64,000 nt of DNA from Rikenellaceae bacterium (GTDB lineage Bacteria; Bacteroidota; Bacteroidia; Bacteroidales; Rikenellaceae). Below, in pieces: positions 1-7,850 of the stretch; the first letter of the stretch is position 1, and every line of letters starts with the position of its first letter. A program made the translations under genes and the position numbers. The stretch lies in assembly GCA_015059685.1 (NCBI GenBank), contig SUZW01000010.1, positions 1-64,000 of the forward strand, given 5' to 3'. The notes beneath the pieces are model-generated. The model had not been told where the DNA came from. It saw only the letters and a list, made by a program, of their open reading frames with translations, and ran no database searches.

Positions 1-2
1 TA

Positions 3-146
3 GAGCAAGAATCAAAGATAAAGAAATCTATTTCAGAATCCTCGTGCGTTTCTGCAATTCCAGGGTTACTAAATAACCCCAAAGACACAATGGTAAATGG
101 GAAAAGCAAATATGCCCGAATAACAATTCGCAAAATCAAAAAATAA
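3..146 (+). CDS. C-terminal tail of an unidentified protein, cut by the window edge
   Basis: An open plus-strand frame runs in from the left edge and stops with TAA at 144-146. It encodes about 47 residues ending in a basic tail (KYARITIRKIKK). The visible part is Ser/Lys-rich and shows no motif I recognise, so no function can be given. The next gene starts 160 bases later behind a palindromic repeat. A chance frame of this length is possible. The basic C-terminus and the stop just before intergenic repeat DNA make a real gene end somewhat more likely. Confidence 0.4.
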   Translation, partial: EQESKIKKSISESSCVSAIPGLLNNPKDTMVNGKSKYARITIRKIKK

Positions 147-153
147 TAAAAAT

Positions 154-283
154 CGTCATTACGAGGCTTGGAACAAGCCGTGGCAATCTCCCGCTTTAAT
201 AAAAAAGCCAATGGCTAATGGCTAATAGCTAAAAGCCCCAAAAACGAAGATTCCCACAGTCGTTTCACTCCTTCGGAATGACG
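154..283. repeat. Imperfect palindromic intergenic repeat
   Basis: The ends are inverted copies (CGTCATT at 154-160, AATGACG at 277-283). Inside them, GTGGCAATCTC on the left faces GAAGATTCCCAC on the right. The layout resembles dispersed REP/MITE-like palindromes that lie between genes in many bacteria. A copy of the AATGGC repeat family sits in its middle (206-236). No coding sequence is visible. Confidence 0.5.
206..236 (+). repeat. AATGGC-type short repeat, copy 1
   Basis: Overlapping units of the form (C/T)AATGGC follow each other and end in TAATAGCTAAAAGC. Related copies lie at 27308-27340, 31567-31593, 32972-32993 (inverted), 47143-47178 and 60709-60740, always between genes. Confidence 0.75.
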
Positions 284-306
284 GAGTACATAAACATAAT
301 TAAATT

Positions 307-1398
307 ATGAATATCGAACTTAAAGAGATAACCATTCGAGAGTTGGTAGAGGGTTATCGTGATAATAACGAGGAGGGTGTTGTCGGCTATGGTGGCAAGT
401 TGAATATCCGCCCGAAGTATCAGCGCGAATTTGTCTATAAAGACAAGCAGCGCGATGCTGTGATAACAACCATAAATCGTGATTTTCCGCTAAATGTGAT
501 GTATTGGGCGGTGTGTGACGATGGCACTTTCGAGGTGATAGATGGTCAGCAACGAACAATATCCATCTGCCAATATGTTACGAGCGTATTTGCCTACGAC
601 ATGCGCTATTTCCACAATCTGCAAAACGACGAGCAGAAGCGATTTCTTGACTACAAGTTGATGATTTACCTTTGCAGCGGCACGGATAGCGAGAAGTTGG
701 AGTGGTTTCGCACAATCAATATCGCCGGCGAGAAACTCACCGACCAAGAGTTGCGAAATGCGGTATATTCTGGCTCGTGGGTATCGGACGCAAAGCGATA
801 TTTCAGCAAGACCTCTTGCCCTGCATACGGACTTGGCGGAAACTATATGAGTGGCTCGGCAATACGACAGGAGTATCTCGAAACGGCAATAGCGTGGATA
901 GCCGAAAAGGATAATCACAATATAGAGTACTATATGGCTATGCATCAGAACGATGCGAATGCTGCCGAGTTGTGGCTCTATTTCCAAAGCGTGATAAATT
1001 GGGTACGACTGATTTTTTCGAAATACCGCAAAGAGATGAAGGGCGTTGCGTGGGGTGTGCTATATAACAAGTATGGTAGCGAGCCATTCGATGCGGTGGC
1101 ACTCGAGGAGCGAGTAAAGGAGTTGATGCTCGATGAGGATGTGACCAACAAAAAGGGAATCTACGCCTATCTGCTGACGCACGATGAGCGACATTTGAGT
1201 ATTCGAGCCTTCTCCGAGAAGCAGAAGCGAGAGGCGTACGAAAGGCAAGATGGCGTGTGTCCTGCGTGTGGCGAGAGATTTGCGCTCGAACAGATGGAGG
1301 GCGACCATATTACGCCGTGGGCAGAGGGTGGCACGACCACGGCAGATAACTGCCAAATGCTGTGCAAACGATGCAATCGCCTGAAAGGGGCGAGATAG
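307..1398 (+). CDS. DUF262-HNH nuclease (GmrSD-like), intact
   Basis: A 363-residue protein. The N-terminal half is a DUF262 (ParB/Srx-like) domain with the signature DGQQR at residues 79-83. In GmrS-type enzymes this domain binds and hydrolyses nucleotides. The C-terminus is a zinc-type HNH nuclease: Cys318/Cys321, the Asp-His pair at 333-334, Asn348 and Cys353/Cys356. GmrSD-family proteins restrict phages with modified DNA, but this short single-chain form with a CxxC-HNH differs from classical GmrSD, so the phage target is an inference. It is complete, unlike the DUF262 gene at 17807-19628. A strong terminator follows. It most likely belongs to the defence island that continues beyond the tRNA. 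Confidence 0.85.
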   Translation: MNIELKEITIRELVEGYRDNNEEGVVGYGGKLNIRPKYQREFVYKDKQRDAVITTINRDFPLNVMYWAVCDDGTFEVIDGQQRTISICQYVTSVFAYDMRYFHNLQNDEQKRFLDYKLMIYLCSGTDSEKLEWFRTINIAGEKLTDQELRNAVYSGSWVSDAKRYFSKTSCPAYGLGGNYMSGSAIRQEYLETAIAWIAEKDNHNIEYYMAMHQNDANAAELWLYFQSVINWVRLIFSKYRKEMKGVAWGVLYNKYGSEPFDAVALEERVKELMLDEDVTNKKGIYAYLLTHDERHLSIRAFSEKQKREAYERQDGVCPACGERFALEQMEGDHITPWAEGGTTTADNCQMLCKRCNRLKGAR

Positions 1399-1422
1399 TA
1401 GATATTGGTAATATGTACAACG

Positions 1423-1466
1423 ACCAAGCCTGCCCAACTTTTTCGCTTGTTAGGCAGGCTTGGTTT
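1423..1466 (+). terminator. Rho-independent terminator after the DUF262-HNH gene
   Basis: ACCAAGCCTGCC (1423-1434) pairs perfectly with GGCAGGCTTGGT (1453-1464). The T-tract after it is short. It lies 25 bases after the stop codon. Confidence 0.75.
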
Positions 1467-1527
1467 ATCGTTGCGAGGGCATAAAAGCACTAAAATTGGG
1501 AAAAATTAAAATTTTTTACGATTTTTC

Positions 1528-1558
1528 TTGCACAGTATTTTTTTTTGCCTTATATTTG
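1528..1558 (+). promoter_or_regulatory. Bacteroidota sigma-ABfr promoter of tRNA-Gly
   Basis: TTG at 1528-1530, a 20-base spacer, then TATATTTG at 1551-1558. This matches the Bacteroidota -33/-7 pattern. Transcription would start near 1565, about 40 bases before the tRNA. Confidence 0.7.
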
Positions 1559-1604
1559 CACTCGCAAAACGGGACAACCGCTTTGTTAAGGTTCAAAATT
1601 TATT

Positions 1605-1677
1605 GCGGAAATAGCTCAGTTGGTAGAGCACAACCTTGCCAAGGTTGGGGTCGCGAGTTCGAGTCTCGTTTTCCGCT
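1605..1677 (+). tRNA. tRNA-Gly (anticodon GCC)
   Basis: The acceptor arms GCGGAAA and TTTCCGC pair over 7 bp with discriminator T. The D-arm TAGCTCAGTTGGTAGAGCA, the anticodon stem CAACC/GGTTG with loop TTGCCAA (anticodon GCC) and a normal T-loop TTCGAGT are all present. CCA is not encoded. It has its own promoter and a terminator just downstream. A recombinase stump adjoins it, as expected for a tRNA used as an integration site. Confidence 0.95.
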
Positions 1678-1685
1678 CAACGCAC

Positions 1686-1716
1686 AGCGATAATCGAAAG
1701 ATTATCGCTTTTTTTT
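1686..1716 (+). terminator. Terminator of tRNA-Gly
   Basis: AGCGATAATC (1686-1695), loop GAAA, GATTATCGCT (1700-1709), then a run of T to 1716. It is a perfect 10-bp hairpin with a GNRA loop. Confidence 0.9.
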
Positions 1717-1730
1717 GTGCGTTTCGCGGA

Positions 1731-1958
1731 AGAGTCCGCCACACATTTGTTACGACAGTAACCTATGCCAATGGCGTATCCATCGAGTCAATCAGCAAGA
1801 TGCTGGGCCACACTAAACTCGCCACCACCCAAATCTACGCCCGCATTGTCGACCAAACGGTCAGCCGAGAGATGGATAAGTTATCGGCAGCTTTAAGCGG
1901 CACAAGCTTCAGCCTCAACGGCGGGGAAAGCGATGATAAAGAGACTTCCAATGAATAA
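1731..1958 (+). pseudogene. C-terminal remnant of a tyrosine recombinase (integrase)
   Basis: The frame encodes the end of a phage/CTn-type tyrosine recombinase. It has RHTF with the catalytic Arg of box II, then KMLGH with the box II His, then TTQIYARI with the nucleophilic Tyr, followed by a short acidic tail. The N-terminal DNA-binding domains and the first catalytic Arg are missing, and the frame upstream runs into the tRNA terminator and tRNA-Gly. No start codon in a sensible context is visible. It is the leftover of an integrated element that used tRNA-Gly, and it probably marks the edge of the accessory island. Confidence 0.85.
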
Positions 1959-2031
1959 CAAAGGAGCCCGATTGGACTCCTTTTGCAATTATATTTCTGT
2001 GGATTGTGTTCGTGTCAACCGATTATAGACT

Positions 2032-2679
2032 TTAATTTAATTGCAACAACGCATCAACAGCCTTCTTTAGCTCTTGCTCAAATTTCTTGAATGCGGATAA
2101 TTGTCTTAATTTCTCAAAATTATCAGTGTGCTCTGCAACAAGATGTACCGCTCTGTCTACATTGAAAGATTTTAATCTTCGTTTATTATTTTCTGTTGCG
2201 GTTGTAAGCAACCCATGTAACAGATCTTTGGGGTTGGTCAAACCTTCAATTCTTTTAATATCGGGAAGATTTAGTTGTACACATCCATTAGGATTATTTG
2301 CAGCAAACTTTATTGCTTTCTCATCTGTAAGAAGCCAAGACTCCATCATTTTAATAGGAATAATACAAACAACCTTCTTGCGTGTTTTATCATCCAATTT
2401 GTCTAACACCTCAGCAGTTCGGATGTCAAGAATATTTCGTTCATTTTTTTCTGCGTCACGATGGTATATACACAAATCAAATGGATATAATTTTGAGGCG
2501 AATTCGATCCTTTTCTGGATATCACCTTGAGAAGGTTTTTTTTGCAATGGGTTAAAATCTGCATATTGGGAATCAATGGGCAAATTAGGATACAAATCCC
2601 TTAAACACCAATTGATGATGTGTATTAGCGTTGTATCTGAACTTCCATCAGATATTAGAGTATATGTCAATCTGTCCAT
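2032..2679 (-). CDS. TOPRIM-like partner protein of an SMC-type ATPase (DUF4276/RloB-like)
   Basis: 215 residues, starting 5 bases after the ATPase gene ends, so the two are almost certainly co-translated. Near the N-terminus ISDGSSD (residues 9-15) resembles the acidic first motif of TOPRIM-like nucleases. HRDAE (73-77) would supply the D-x-E-type metal motif, and MMESWLL (111-117) matches the E-S-W-L stretch common in DUF4276/RloB-like proteins. ATPase plus TOPRIM-like pairs are known in anti-phage systems such as PARIS (AriA/AriB) and AbiL. Which subgroup this belongs to cannot be settled by eye. It is the last gene of a five-gene minus-strand operon. Confidence 0.65.
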   Translation of the reverse strand: MDRLTYTLISDGSSDTTLIHIINWCLRDLYPNLPIDSQYADFNPLQKKPSQGDIQKRIEFASKLYPFDLCIYHRDAEKNERNILDIRTAEVLDKLDDKTRKKVVCIIPIKMMESWLLTDEKAIKFAANNPNGCVQLNLPDIKRIEGLTNPKDLLHGLLTTATENNKRRLKSFNVDRAVHLVAEHTDNFEKLRQLSAFKKFEQELKKAVDALLQLN

Positions 2680-2684
2680 ATGTC

Positions 2685-4142
2685 CTAAAAAAGTATAGGT
2701 TCACCATTTAATAATTCTTCCTGATCTTTAACATTTGCTCTTACATTTTTATAGGGCCTAGGGCGGTACAAATAATCATAAACATTGCCATCTAGATACC
2801 CTTTTATATCGCCAAGTCTTACAGTGCGAATGTTGTCATTGTAAACTTTGGTCTTGTACGTATTCGGCAAAATTACAAATTCTGTATAATTAACAATAGA
2901 ATGCATTTCTTCATTAAAGATCTCTGAGTTGCATGCCATGTACAAACTATCTTCTGGCATCATTTCTACTAATCGCGGAGAGTGTGTATTTATGATAATT
3001 TGGCGAAGAGGATTGGACTCTTCATCAATCTCCATATTAGGATTAAAAGCCAATCTTTGTAATAAATCCACAATGGCACTTATTTTTTTGGGATTAATAC
3101 CATTTTCTGGCTCTTCCATACATATCAGAGGATTATTATTATCCTCTTGAACAACGCCTAATCCTATAAACCTCAATGTTCCGTCTGACAATGATTGAGC
3201 TGGCAATCGCAGCCCACTCTTAAATGTAATCATCAATGTCAGCAACTCTCTTTTTTCGTCTTTATCAACATCTATGCACGCCACATCTTTTACTAATCCT
3301 TTTAATTGATTTGTGATTTGACAAAAAACATCTTCAGAGTTTTTTTGAGCTAATCTAATTAATGTTGCAGGTAAGTTTCCTCCATGTTCATCCACACTTG
3401 CAGAATGGATATCATGAAAACTATTAGGATTGCGTAAATAACTCGGCTCAAATTGCAAGAGCTTCCAGTTACGCATTTCTTGACGAACTAGAAAAGCCGT
3501 TGGAGATTCAGCCGTAACAGTTGAAAGTAGGGTTCTTGGCATTTTCTGTGCTATAAATTCCGCTGCTCTTCCGCCTCGTTTTCCCTGTGTATCTTGGTGA
3601 AGTTTTATCTTCCCATCTTGAGTTGAGATTACAGTAGAACTTTTGCGACCAAATAAAACAGAATTCCTCCATTCATTAGAATGTTCAAAGCCAATACTTT
3701 TTTTTGCATCGTCTCGTGTCATTGGGGATAGAGTCTCTTCAATAATTTGTATCGGAAGTTGAGATCCACTCACATCAATTTCATTGTATTGTAGTACTAA
3801 TCTATATTTTAAAGCCGATACAGATGCAGTGGCAATCTGACCTAAATCGTCCTCTCCATTCCTAGGGACAAGCAAATCAACTTCGAACTCCATAGTTGAG
3901 TATGACCTATCTCCATATCTGAAAAATATATCTTTTATATTTAGATGCTTTTGCGATTCGCATCTAATAGATTTGGCCGCTTCAAGTATTGTTTTGTCTG
4001 CTAGATGTGATAAAAAAACAATCGCATCAAAGAAATTGGACTTTCCTGCGGCATTTTCACCCGCAATGCAGGTGAATGGTCCTAAATACAATTCCGTATT
4101 CACGAGACTCTTAAAGCCATTAATTTTAATTCTTGTTATCAT
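2685..4142 (-). CDS. SMC/RecF-like AAA ATPase of a defence pair
   Basis: 485 residues. The N-terminus (TRIKINGFKSL) is typical of AAA_15/AAA_21 ABC-type ATPases. Walker A is GENAAGKS (residues 28-35). An ABC-signature-like SLSDGTLRF precedes a Walker B with the catalytic glutamate region CMEEPENG (about residue 340), and a switch-like INTHSP follows. There are no long coiled coils, so it is an OLD/AriA/RloA-style ATPase rather than a full SMC. The adjacent TOPRIM-like gene makes a two-gene sensor-effector module likely. The gap to the methyltransferase upstream is about 41 bases. Confidence 0.8.
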   Translation of the reverse strand: MITRIKINGFKSLVNTELYLGPFTCIAGENAAGKSNFFDAIVFLSHLADKTILEAAKSIRCESQKHLNIKDIFFRYGDRSYSTMEFEVDLLVPRNGEDDLGQIATASVSALKYRLVLQYNEIDVSGSQLPIQIIEETLSPMTRDDAKKSIGFEHSNEWRNSVLFGRKSSTVISTQDGKIKLHQDTQGKRGGRAAEFIAQKMPRTLLSTVTAESPTAFLVRQEMRNWKLLQFEPSYLRNPNSFHDIHSASVDEHGGNLPATLIRLAQKNSEDVFCQITNQLKGLVKDVACIDVDKDEKRELLTLMITFKSGLRLPAQSLSDGTLRFIGLGVVQEDNNNPLICMEEPENGINPKKISAIVDLLQRLAFNPNMEIDEESNPLRQIIINTHSPRLVEMMPEDSLYMACNSEIFNEEMHSIVNYTEFVILPNTYKTKVYNDNIRTVRLGDIKGYLDGNVYDYLYRPRPYKNVRANVKDQEELLNGEPILF

Positions 4143-4183
4143 ATATTAGCAGATTAAGTGAGTAATATACATTAACTATGCTA

Positions 4184-4639
4184 TTATTTACAATATATCT
4201 CAAACCCCTTATTTTTTACCAAACTCTTGTATGGTAAAATTACATTACATTGATAGGTGTACTGCTTATGTATGGCGTGCCATCGGAAGCCCTCTTCTTT
4301 CAAATCCCTGCGGACAACATAATAGACCGTACCGTCTGGCTCAAGTAGGTTGGATATTTCCCACATAACCTCTGCTTGAGCGTATGGCTCCAACACATTA
4401 AGCACATACACGCAAATTATCGTATCAAATTTGCCTTTGGGATAATCAGGGCGGTAGCAACTATCATAGCCCTCAATATCATACCCCTGCCGCTTCAATT
4501 CATCCGTGTCAAATCCATGACCACACCCAAAATCGAGTATTCTACCTTTTAGCAATCCGTGTTGCAAAAGGTAGCGAGTCGGAGCGGACATCGCCGTGCG
4601 CTTAATTGCTGTCAGGTATGGGCAATTAACTTTATCCAT
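4184..4639 (-). CDS. Small class I SAM-dependent methyltransferase
   Basis: 151 residues. Motif I is ILDFGCGHG (about 34-42), followed by an acidic motif II region (YDIEGYD) and FDTIICVYVLNVL as the motif IV region, giving a short Rossmann methyltransferase core. No NPPY/DPPY motif and no target-recognition domain are seen, so it is not a typical DNA methyltransferase. Its substrate is unknown. It begins 3 bases after the HNH gene stops, which implies translational coupling. In this operon it could modify nucleic acid or the nuclease partner, but that is inference. Confidence 0.7.
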   Translation of the reverse strand: MDKVNCPYLTAIKRTAMSAPTRYLLQHGLLKGRILDFGCGHGFDTDELKRQGYDIEGYDSCYRPDYPKGKFDTIICVYVLNVLEPYAQAEVMWEISNLLEPDGTVYYVVRRDLKEEGFRWHAIHKQYTYQCNVILPYKSLVKNKGFEIYCK

Positions 4640-4642
4640 AGT

Positions 4643-5713
4643 CTAATATCTCCACGATTCAAAACCCATGTTGTGGGCAATTTGTGTCATCGGCGTAAAT
4701 GTTTGGAAGAAACAATCAAGCAAATGTTCTCGATCCATCAATGCAATATCCTGCGGTGTATGGCCAAGCGACAAATAGTCTTCCATCAATTTGTTTTGTC
4801 TGCCAACTTCAAGATTGATACGCAATGCCGATTGGTGTGCTTCCGCCAATTTGGGAAGATATAATTTCAAGTCAGGTAGCTTGTTGCTCTTCGACGAGTT
4901 AATACTCGCATCAGCAGGCATTAAGTTCCACAACAAATCGTGCGAAACAAAACTCCACGGAATAAAGTGGTCGAGTTCATATTCTCTTACCGCAAGCAAC
5001 TTGTCCGTATATAAACAGCGCACCTCCAACCCATTGTTGATTGCTGTATTCCAAAATTTGCGCTGTTCGAGTAGTGAGCTGCGTTCCTCTCTCTTGATTA
5101 GCTTGTTCGGAATGTTCGGAACATTAGGGTTGCGTACTTGTAAAAAGTTTGTTAAACCCCAATACGCAAATGATGTTAAAATATCGTAGTTCTCACGAAG
5201 ATATGGTAACCACGCAGGGTTTATCTCAACCCACCATATGCGGTCTATCTTTTCAAGTTTATACAAACACCCATTCTCAAATGTTTGAGAACGCAAAACC
5301 GTTTGCTTATCATCGGAAGTATCTATCCACGGACGAAGGAAACGAAACGGCACATTCATCTGCAAGAAATTTAGCAATCTGCGAACTTCGCTGCGTTGAA
5401 TAAGTGTTTGAAGCAACTCTGTCAATTCGTTTATGCTAATATTTATTGGGATATTATATTCTCGTTGTAGTGTTATAATCGCATCGTATAACGACTCCGA
5501 CTTACCGAAAGACAACCTAAAATAATTGACAGGATACCACGCGTTGGCGACCATTGAAATCATAATATCCCATACATTTATTCTTGATTTGCCTTGCTTT
5601 ACGCACGCATCAAGAATACCGAGAAACCAATAATATTTATAGGTCGCCACGGTATTATCGAACACTCGGTTAAGGTGTCGAGTGGTTAATGTGTGAGATT
5701 GTGGGAGTATCAT
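4643..5713 (-). CDS. HNH endonuclease of the five-gene operon
   Basis: 356 residues. The N-terminal 220 residues are helical and unrecognised. The C-terminal part is an HNH nuclease with Cys233, the Asp248-His249 pair in ELDHFIPWSF, WNLMP with Asn263, and NSSKSNKLP (about 272-280). This DH...N...N/K arrangement is the usual beta-beta-alpha metal site. It starts 27 bases after the XRE regulator gene and runs into the methyltransferase. Nuclease plus methyltransferase plus regulator suggests a restriction-modification-like module, but the methyltransferase is atypical, so the mechanism is unknown. Confidence 0.7.
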   Translation of the reverse strand: MILPQSHTLTTRHLNRVFDNTVATYKYYWFLGILDACVKQGKSRINVWDIMISMVANAWYPVNYFRLSFGKSESLYDAIITLQREYNIPINISINELTELLQTLIQRSEVRRLLNFLQMNVPFRFLRPWIDTSDDKQTVLRSQTFENGCLYKLEKIDRIWWVEINPAWLPYLRENYDILTSFAYWGLTNFLQVRNPNVPNIPNKLIKREERSSLLEQRKFWNTAINNGLEVRCLYTDKLLAVREYELDHFIPWSFVSHDLLWNLMPADASINSSKSNKLPDLKLYLPKLAEAHQSALRINLEVGRQNKLMEDYLSLGHTPQDIALMDREHLLDCFFQTFTPMTQIAHNMGFESWRY

Positions 5714-5740
5714 AATTTAATGGATAGGTCTTGCCATATA

Positions 5741-5950
5741 TTAGTTTAAGTCTTTTTCGTTTATCAATTCTTTAATATCCACTTCCAGCAGCTTTGCGAT
5801 ATTCACAAGCATATCAAGAGGCGGTTGGGTAGTATTAGAGCACCATTTAGAAACTGTTGATGGGTCTTTGCCTAACTGCGCAGCAAGCCATTTCCCTGTT
5901 TTCTTCTGCTCTACAAGCACGACTTTCAGTCTATTAACAGCTTTTGTCAT
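5741..5950 (-). CDS. XRE-family helix-turn-helix regulator
   Basis: 69 residues, almost entirely one lambda-repressor-like HTH: KTGKWLAAQLGKDPSTVSKW holds the turn and recognition helix, followed by the typical LLEVDIKELI C-terminal helix. It is the first gene of the minus-strand operon, so it probably autoregulates it, as control proteins of restriction-modification systems do. A -7 element lies 23 bases upstream. Confidence 0.85.
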   Translation of the reverse strand: MTKAVNRLKVVLVEQKKTGKWLAAQLGKDPSTVSKWCSNTTQPPLDMLVNIAKLLEVDIKELINEKDLN

Positions 5951-5972
5951 TAGTCGAAAATTTGATTATTCG

Positions 5973-5980
5973 CAAAGATA
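5973..5980 (-). promoter_or_regulatory. -7 element for the XRE-HNH-MTase-ATPase operon
   Basis: TATCTTTG read on the minus strand, 23 bases upstream of the XRE start. A TTTG sits at 5993-5996 with a 12-base spacer, shorter than the usual 19-21. Confidence 0.45.
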
Positions 5981-6014
5981 ATGAAAATTTTTCAAATTGC
6001 ATCCCAAAAAACAA

Positions 6015-6398
6015 CTAATTACTATGCGTTAAAATATACACCGCCTTATCGCTATACCTATCGAGTGTGAAATGGAGGGTGCTGAGGGAGCTGGTATTGT
6101 CGAATTGCGTGAAATAGACCTCGGCGGCGAGGTCGGCAGCGCCCCAGTTTCGTTGTTGAGCGGAGTTCCAGCTGTGGCGCGAGTAGCCACGAAACGAAAT
6201 AAACAGCAAATTCCCCTCGTCAAAAGCGGCTTGAAAGTATGGCGGGACCTTCTTATAAAGCGCTCTTCCAAGTGCAAAAATTACGGGATGATGCCTTTCA
6301 AGCAGATAGTTCAAAATCTCTTTTTCGAGTGGGGAGTGGAAACCGCTGAGAACAACTTTGTCGGTTTGGCAGATTGATTCGGCCCATTGCAGTGCCAA
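6015..6398 (-). pseudogene. DprA/SMF-like Rossmann protein, N-terminally truncated
   Basis: 127 codons from a TTG, with no usable ATG. KVVLSGFHSPLEKEIL and the later HPVIFALGRAL match the Rossmann core of DprA/SMF-type DNA-processing proteins. The usual N-terminal lead-in is missing. The frame is the same as that of the upstream protease gene and is separated from it by one TAG and one codon (6399-6404). This looks like a deletion joining the 3' part of a dprA-like gene to the protease end. A short functional protein made by reinitiation cannot be excluded. Confidence 0.5.
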
Positions 6399-6401
6399 TT
6401 G

Positions 6402-7565
6402 CTATCTCAAAGCCGAAAATGTCAGATAGTTAATATCCAAAACCTCTCCTCCTCGTCTAATTTTCAGAAGCATCGGTGTATTGTCAGGTAGCATTCGCAG
6501 CGAGTCCATCGTATTTGAATCAAGCAACCTCTCGTGCGGAATGTCATTTATCGTCACAATCTTATCTCCGGGGTGTAGTCCTGACTTATGAGCATTATGT
6601 CCGCGTTGAACAAACGACACTCGCAGGTTTTTGCTGTAAGTAAATCCCAAACCGCCCTCGGCTTGCTCATAATATGGCATTTCTATACCGTGCGGTGCTA
6701 TAAGCAACTGCGAATCACGATAGTCGAATACCATATCAAAGTTTTTCAGTATGCCCATTCCTATTGTACCAATAACATCATCGCCAAACTCCTTGCGAGT
6801 AGAACGCACACCAATATCGATATTGCAACTTGCTCGCCCCACAACAAACGATTGAACAACCACACTATCCAATATGAAATTTATATGCTCTCTTGCACGA
6901 CCTTGGCGATTAAACATTTCAGTCAGCGCATCGTCATATTGACAATGCGGTATAGAATTGACAAAAGCCATCAATTCGCTGTCGGGATCCATAATACAAA
7001 ATGCCATTGGCGTTCCCGTATCAACCAAAAATGAGCGTTTGAACGAATAGGCATACCCATTCTTATAGAAGGTTATCGGCAGTTCAGCAATAGGCAACAA
7101 TCCGTATTTGACACGAATAGGTATAGCGTAGTATTTATCCGTATTAACAATACTATCATCGGGTATTATGTCAAGTCGATTTTGTGAGATATTGACTGCC
7201 CAACGACTCAAAGAGTCTTTGCAATTCAGGCCAATCAACGGCTTGGTATGCTGATTTATAAAATATTTATATGAAAGATTGCGCCCATCAACCTGCAAAG
7301 CGATTTGGTTGGAGGTGTTTGATTGAGTTTGGAGTTTTGAGATTCTTTCCAAAGTTGCGCTATCAATGTTCGCATATCCATTGATGCATCCGCTATCGAA
7401 TTCGAACTCCATGGCAGTCGAATCTGCCAACATCGCACTGACAATCAGTCGATTTTTCTCAAAGCGCAGATTGCCCTGATTTACACTCACCATTTGCGAT
7501 GTATCCATATTGCAATTACAGCCCATCAGAAAAAAAAGAAGCACGGCAACAACGATGACTCTCAT
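6402..7565 (-). CDS. Retropepsin-like aspartyl protease with PDZ domain, lipoprotein
   Basis: 387 residues. The N-terminus is a lipoprotein signal with lipobox LMGC (Cys16), so the protein is probably anchored in the outer or inner membrane. Two pepsin-like half-sites are visible: FDSGC in the first repeat, with Ser in place of the usual Thr, and LVDTGTP in the second. The C-terminal 90 residues form a PDZ domain (LGFTYSKNLRV to GLHPGDKIVTIND). Such proteins are common in Bacteroidota and are thought to process periplasmic substrates; no substrate is suggested by the neighbours. The last few residues (SALR) may come from a deletion junction with the DprA-like fragment. Confidence 0.8.
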   Translation of the reverse strand: MRVIVVAVLLFFLMGCNCNMDTSQMVSVNQGNLRFEKNRLIVSAMLADSTAMEFEFDSGCINGYANIDSATLERISKLQTQSNTSNQIALQVDGRNLSYKYFINQHTKPLIGLNCKDSLSRWAVNISQNRLDIIPDDSIVNTDKYYAIPIRVKYGLLPIAELPITFYKNGYAYSFKRSFLVDTGTPMAFCIMDPDSELMAFVNSIPHCQYDDALTEMFNRQGRAREHINFILDSVVVQSFVVGRASCNIDIGVRSTRKEFGDDVIGTIGMGILKNFDMVFDYRDSQLLIAPHGIEMPYYEQAEGGLGFTYSKNLRVSFVQRGHNAHKSGLHPGDKIVTINDIPHERLLDSNTMDSLRMLPDNTPMLLKIRRGGEVLDINYLTFSALR

Positions 7566-7746
7566 ATTCTAACACTAAATTGAACAACTATAATTATGCA
7601 CTTTTGGAATCATCACAAAGATATAGAAAATTTTTGAGAAAGCGTGAATTTGCAAAAACTCTTATGTGGGAATTTCGTATCTTTGCGACATATCGCCAGA
7701 TTTAGATGCAACCGCAGTGGGCTATAACTGTGTGGATTGCGAGTGG

Positions 7747-7778
7747 AGAGAAAAAGTTTCGGCTTTTTCTCTTTTTTT
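7747..7778 (+). terminator. Intrinsic terminator
   Basis: AGAGAAAAAG (7747-7756), loop TTTCGG, CTTTTTCTCT (7763-7772) and seven T. No clear plus-strand gene precedes it. A TATCTTTG -7-like element at 7678-7685 suggests a short transcript of about 90 bases. Confidence 0.7.
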
Positions 7779-7809
7779 ATTGCCGATTGTCAAAAGTTGT
7801 CAAAAACTT

Positions 7810-7836
7810 AGGGTTACTTTGTCGCGAAGTAACCCT
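7810..7836 (+). other. Hairpin in front of the small acidic gene
   Basis: AGGGTTACTT (7810-7819) and AAGTAACCCT (7827-7836) form a perfect 10-bp stem with loop TGTCGCG. It has no T-run and lies 14 bases before an ATG, so it could act on translation of the small gene. Confidence 0.5.
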
Positions 7837-7850
7837 TAAATGTTTTTGTT

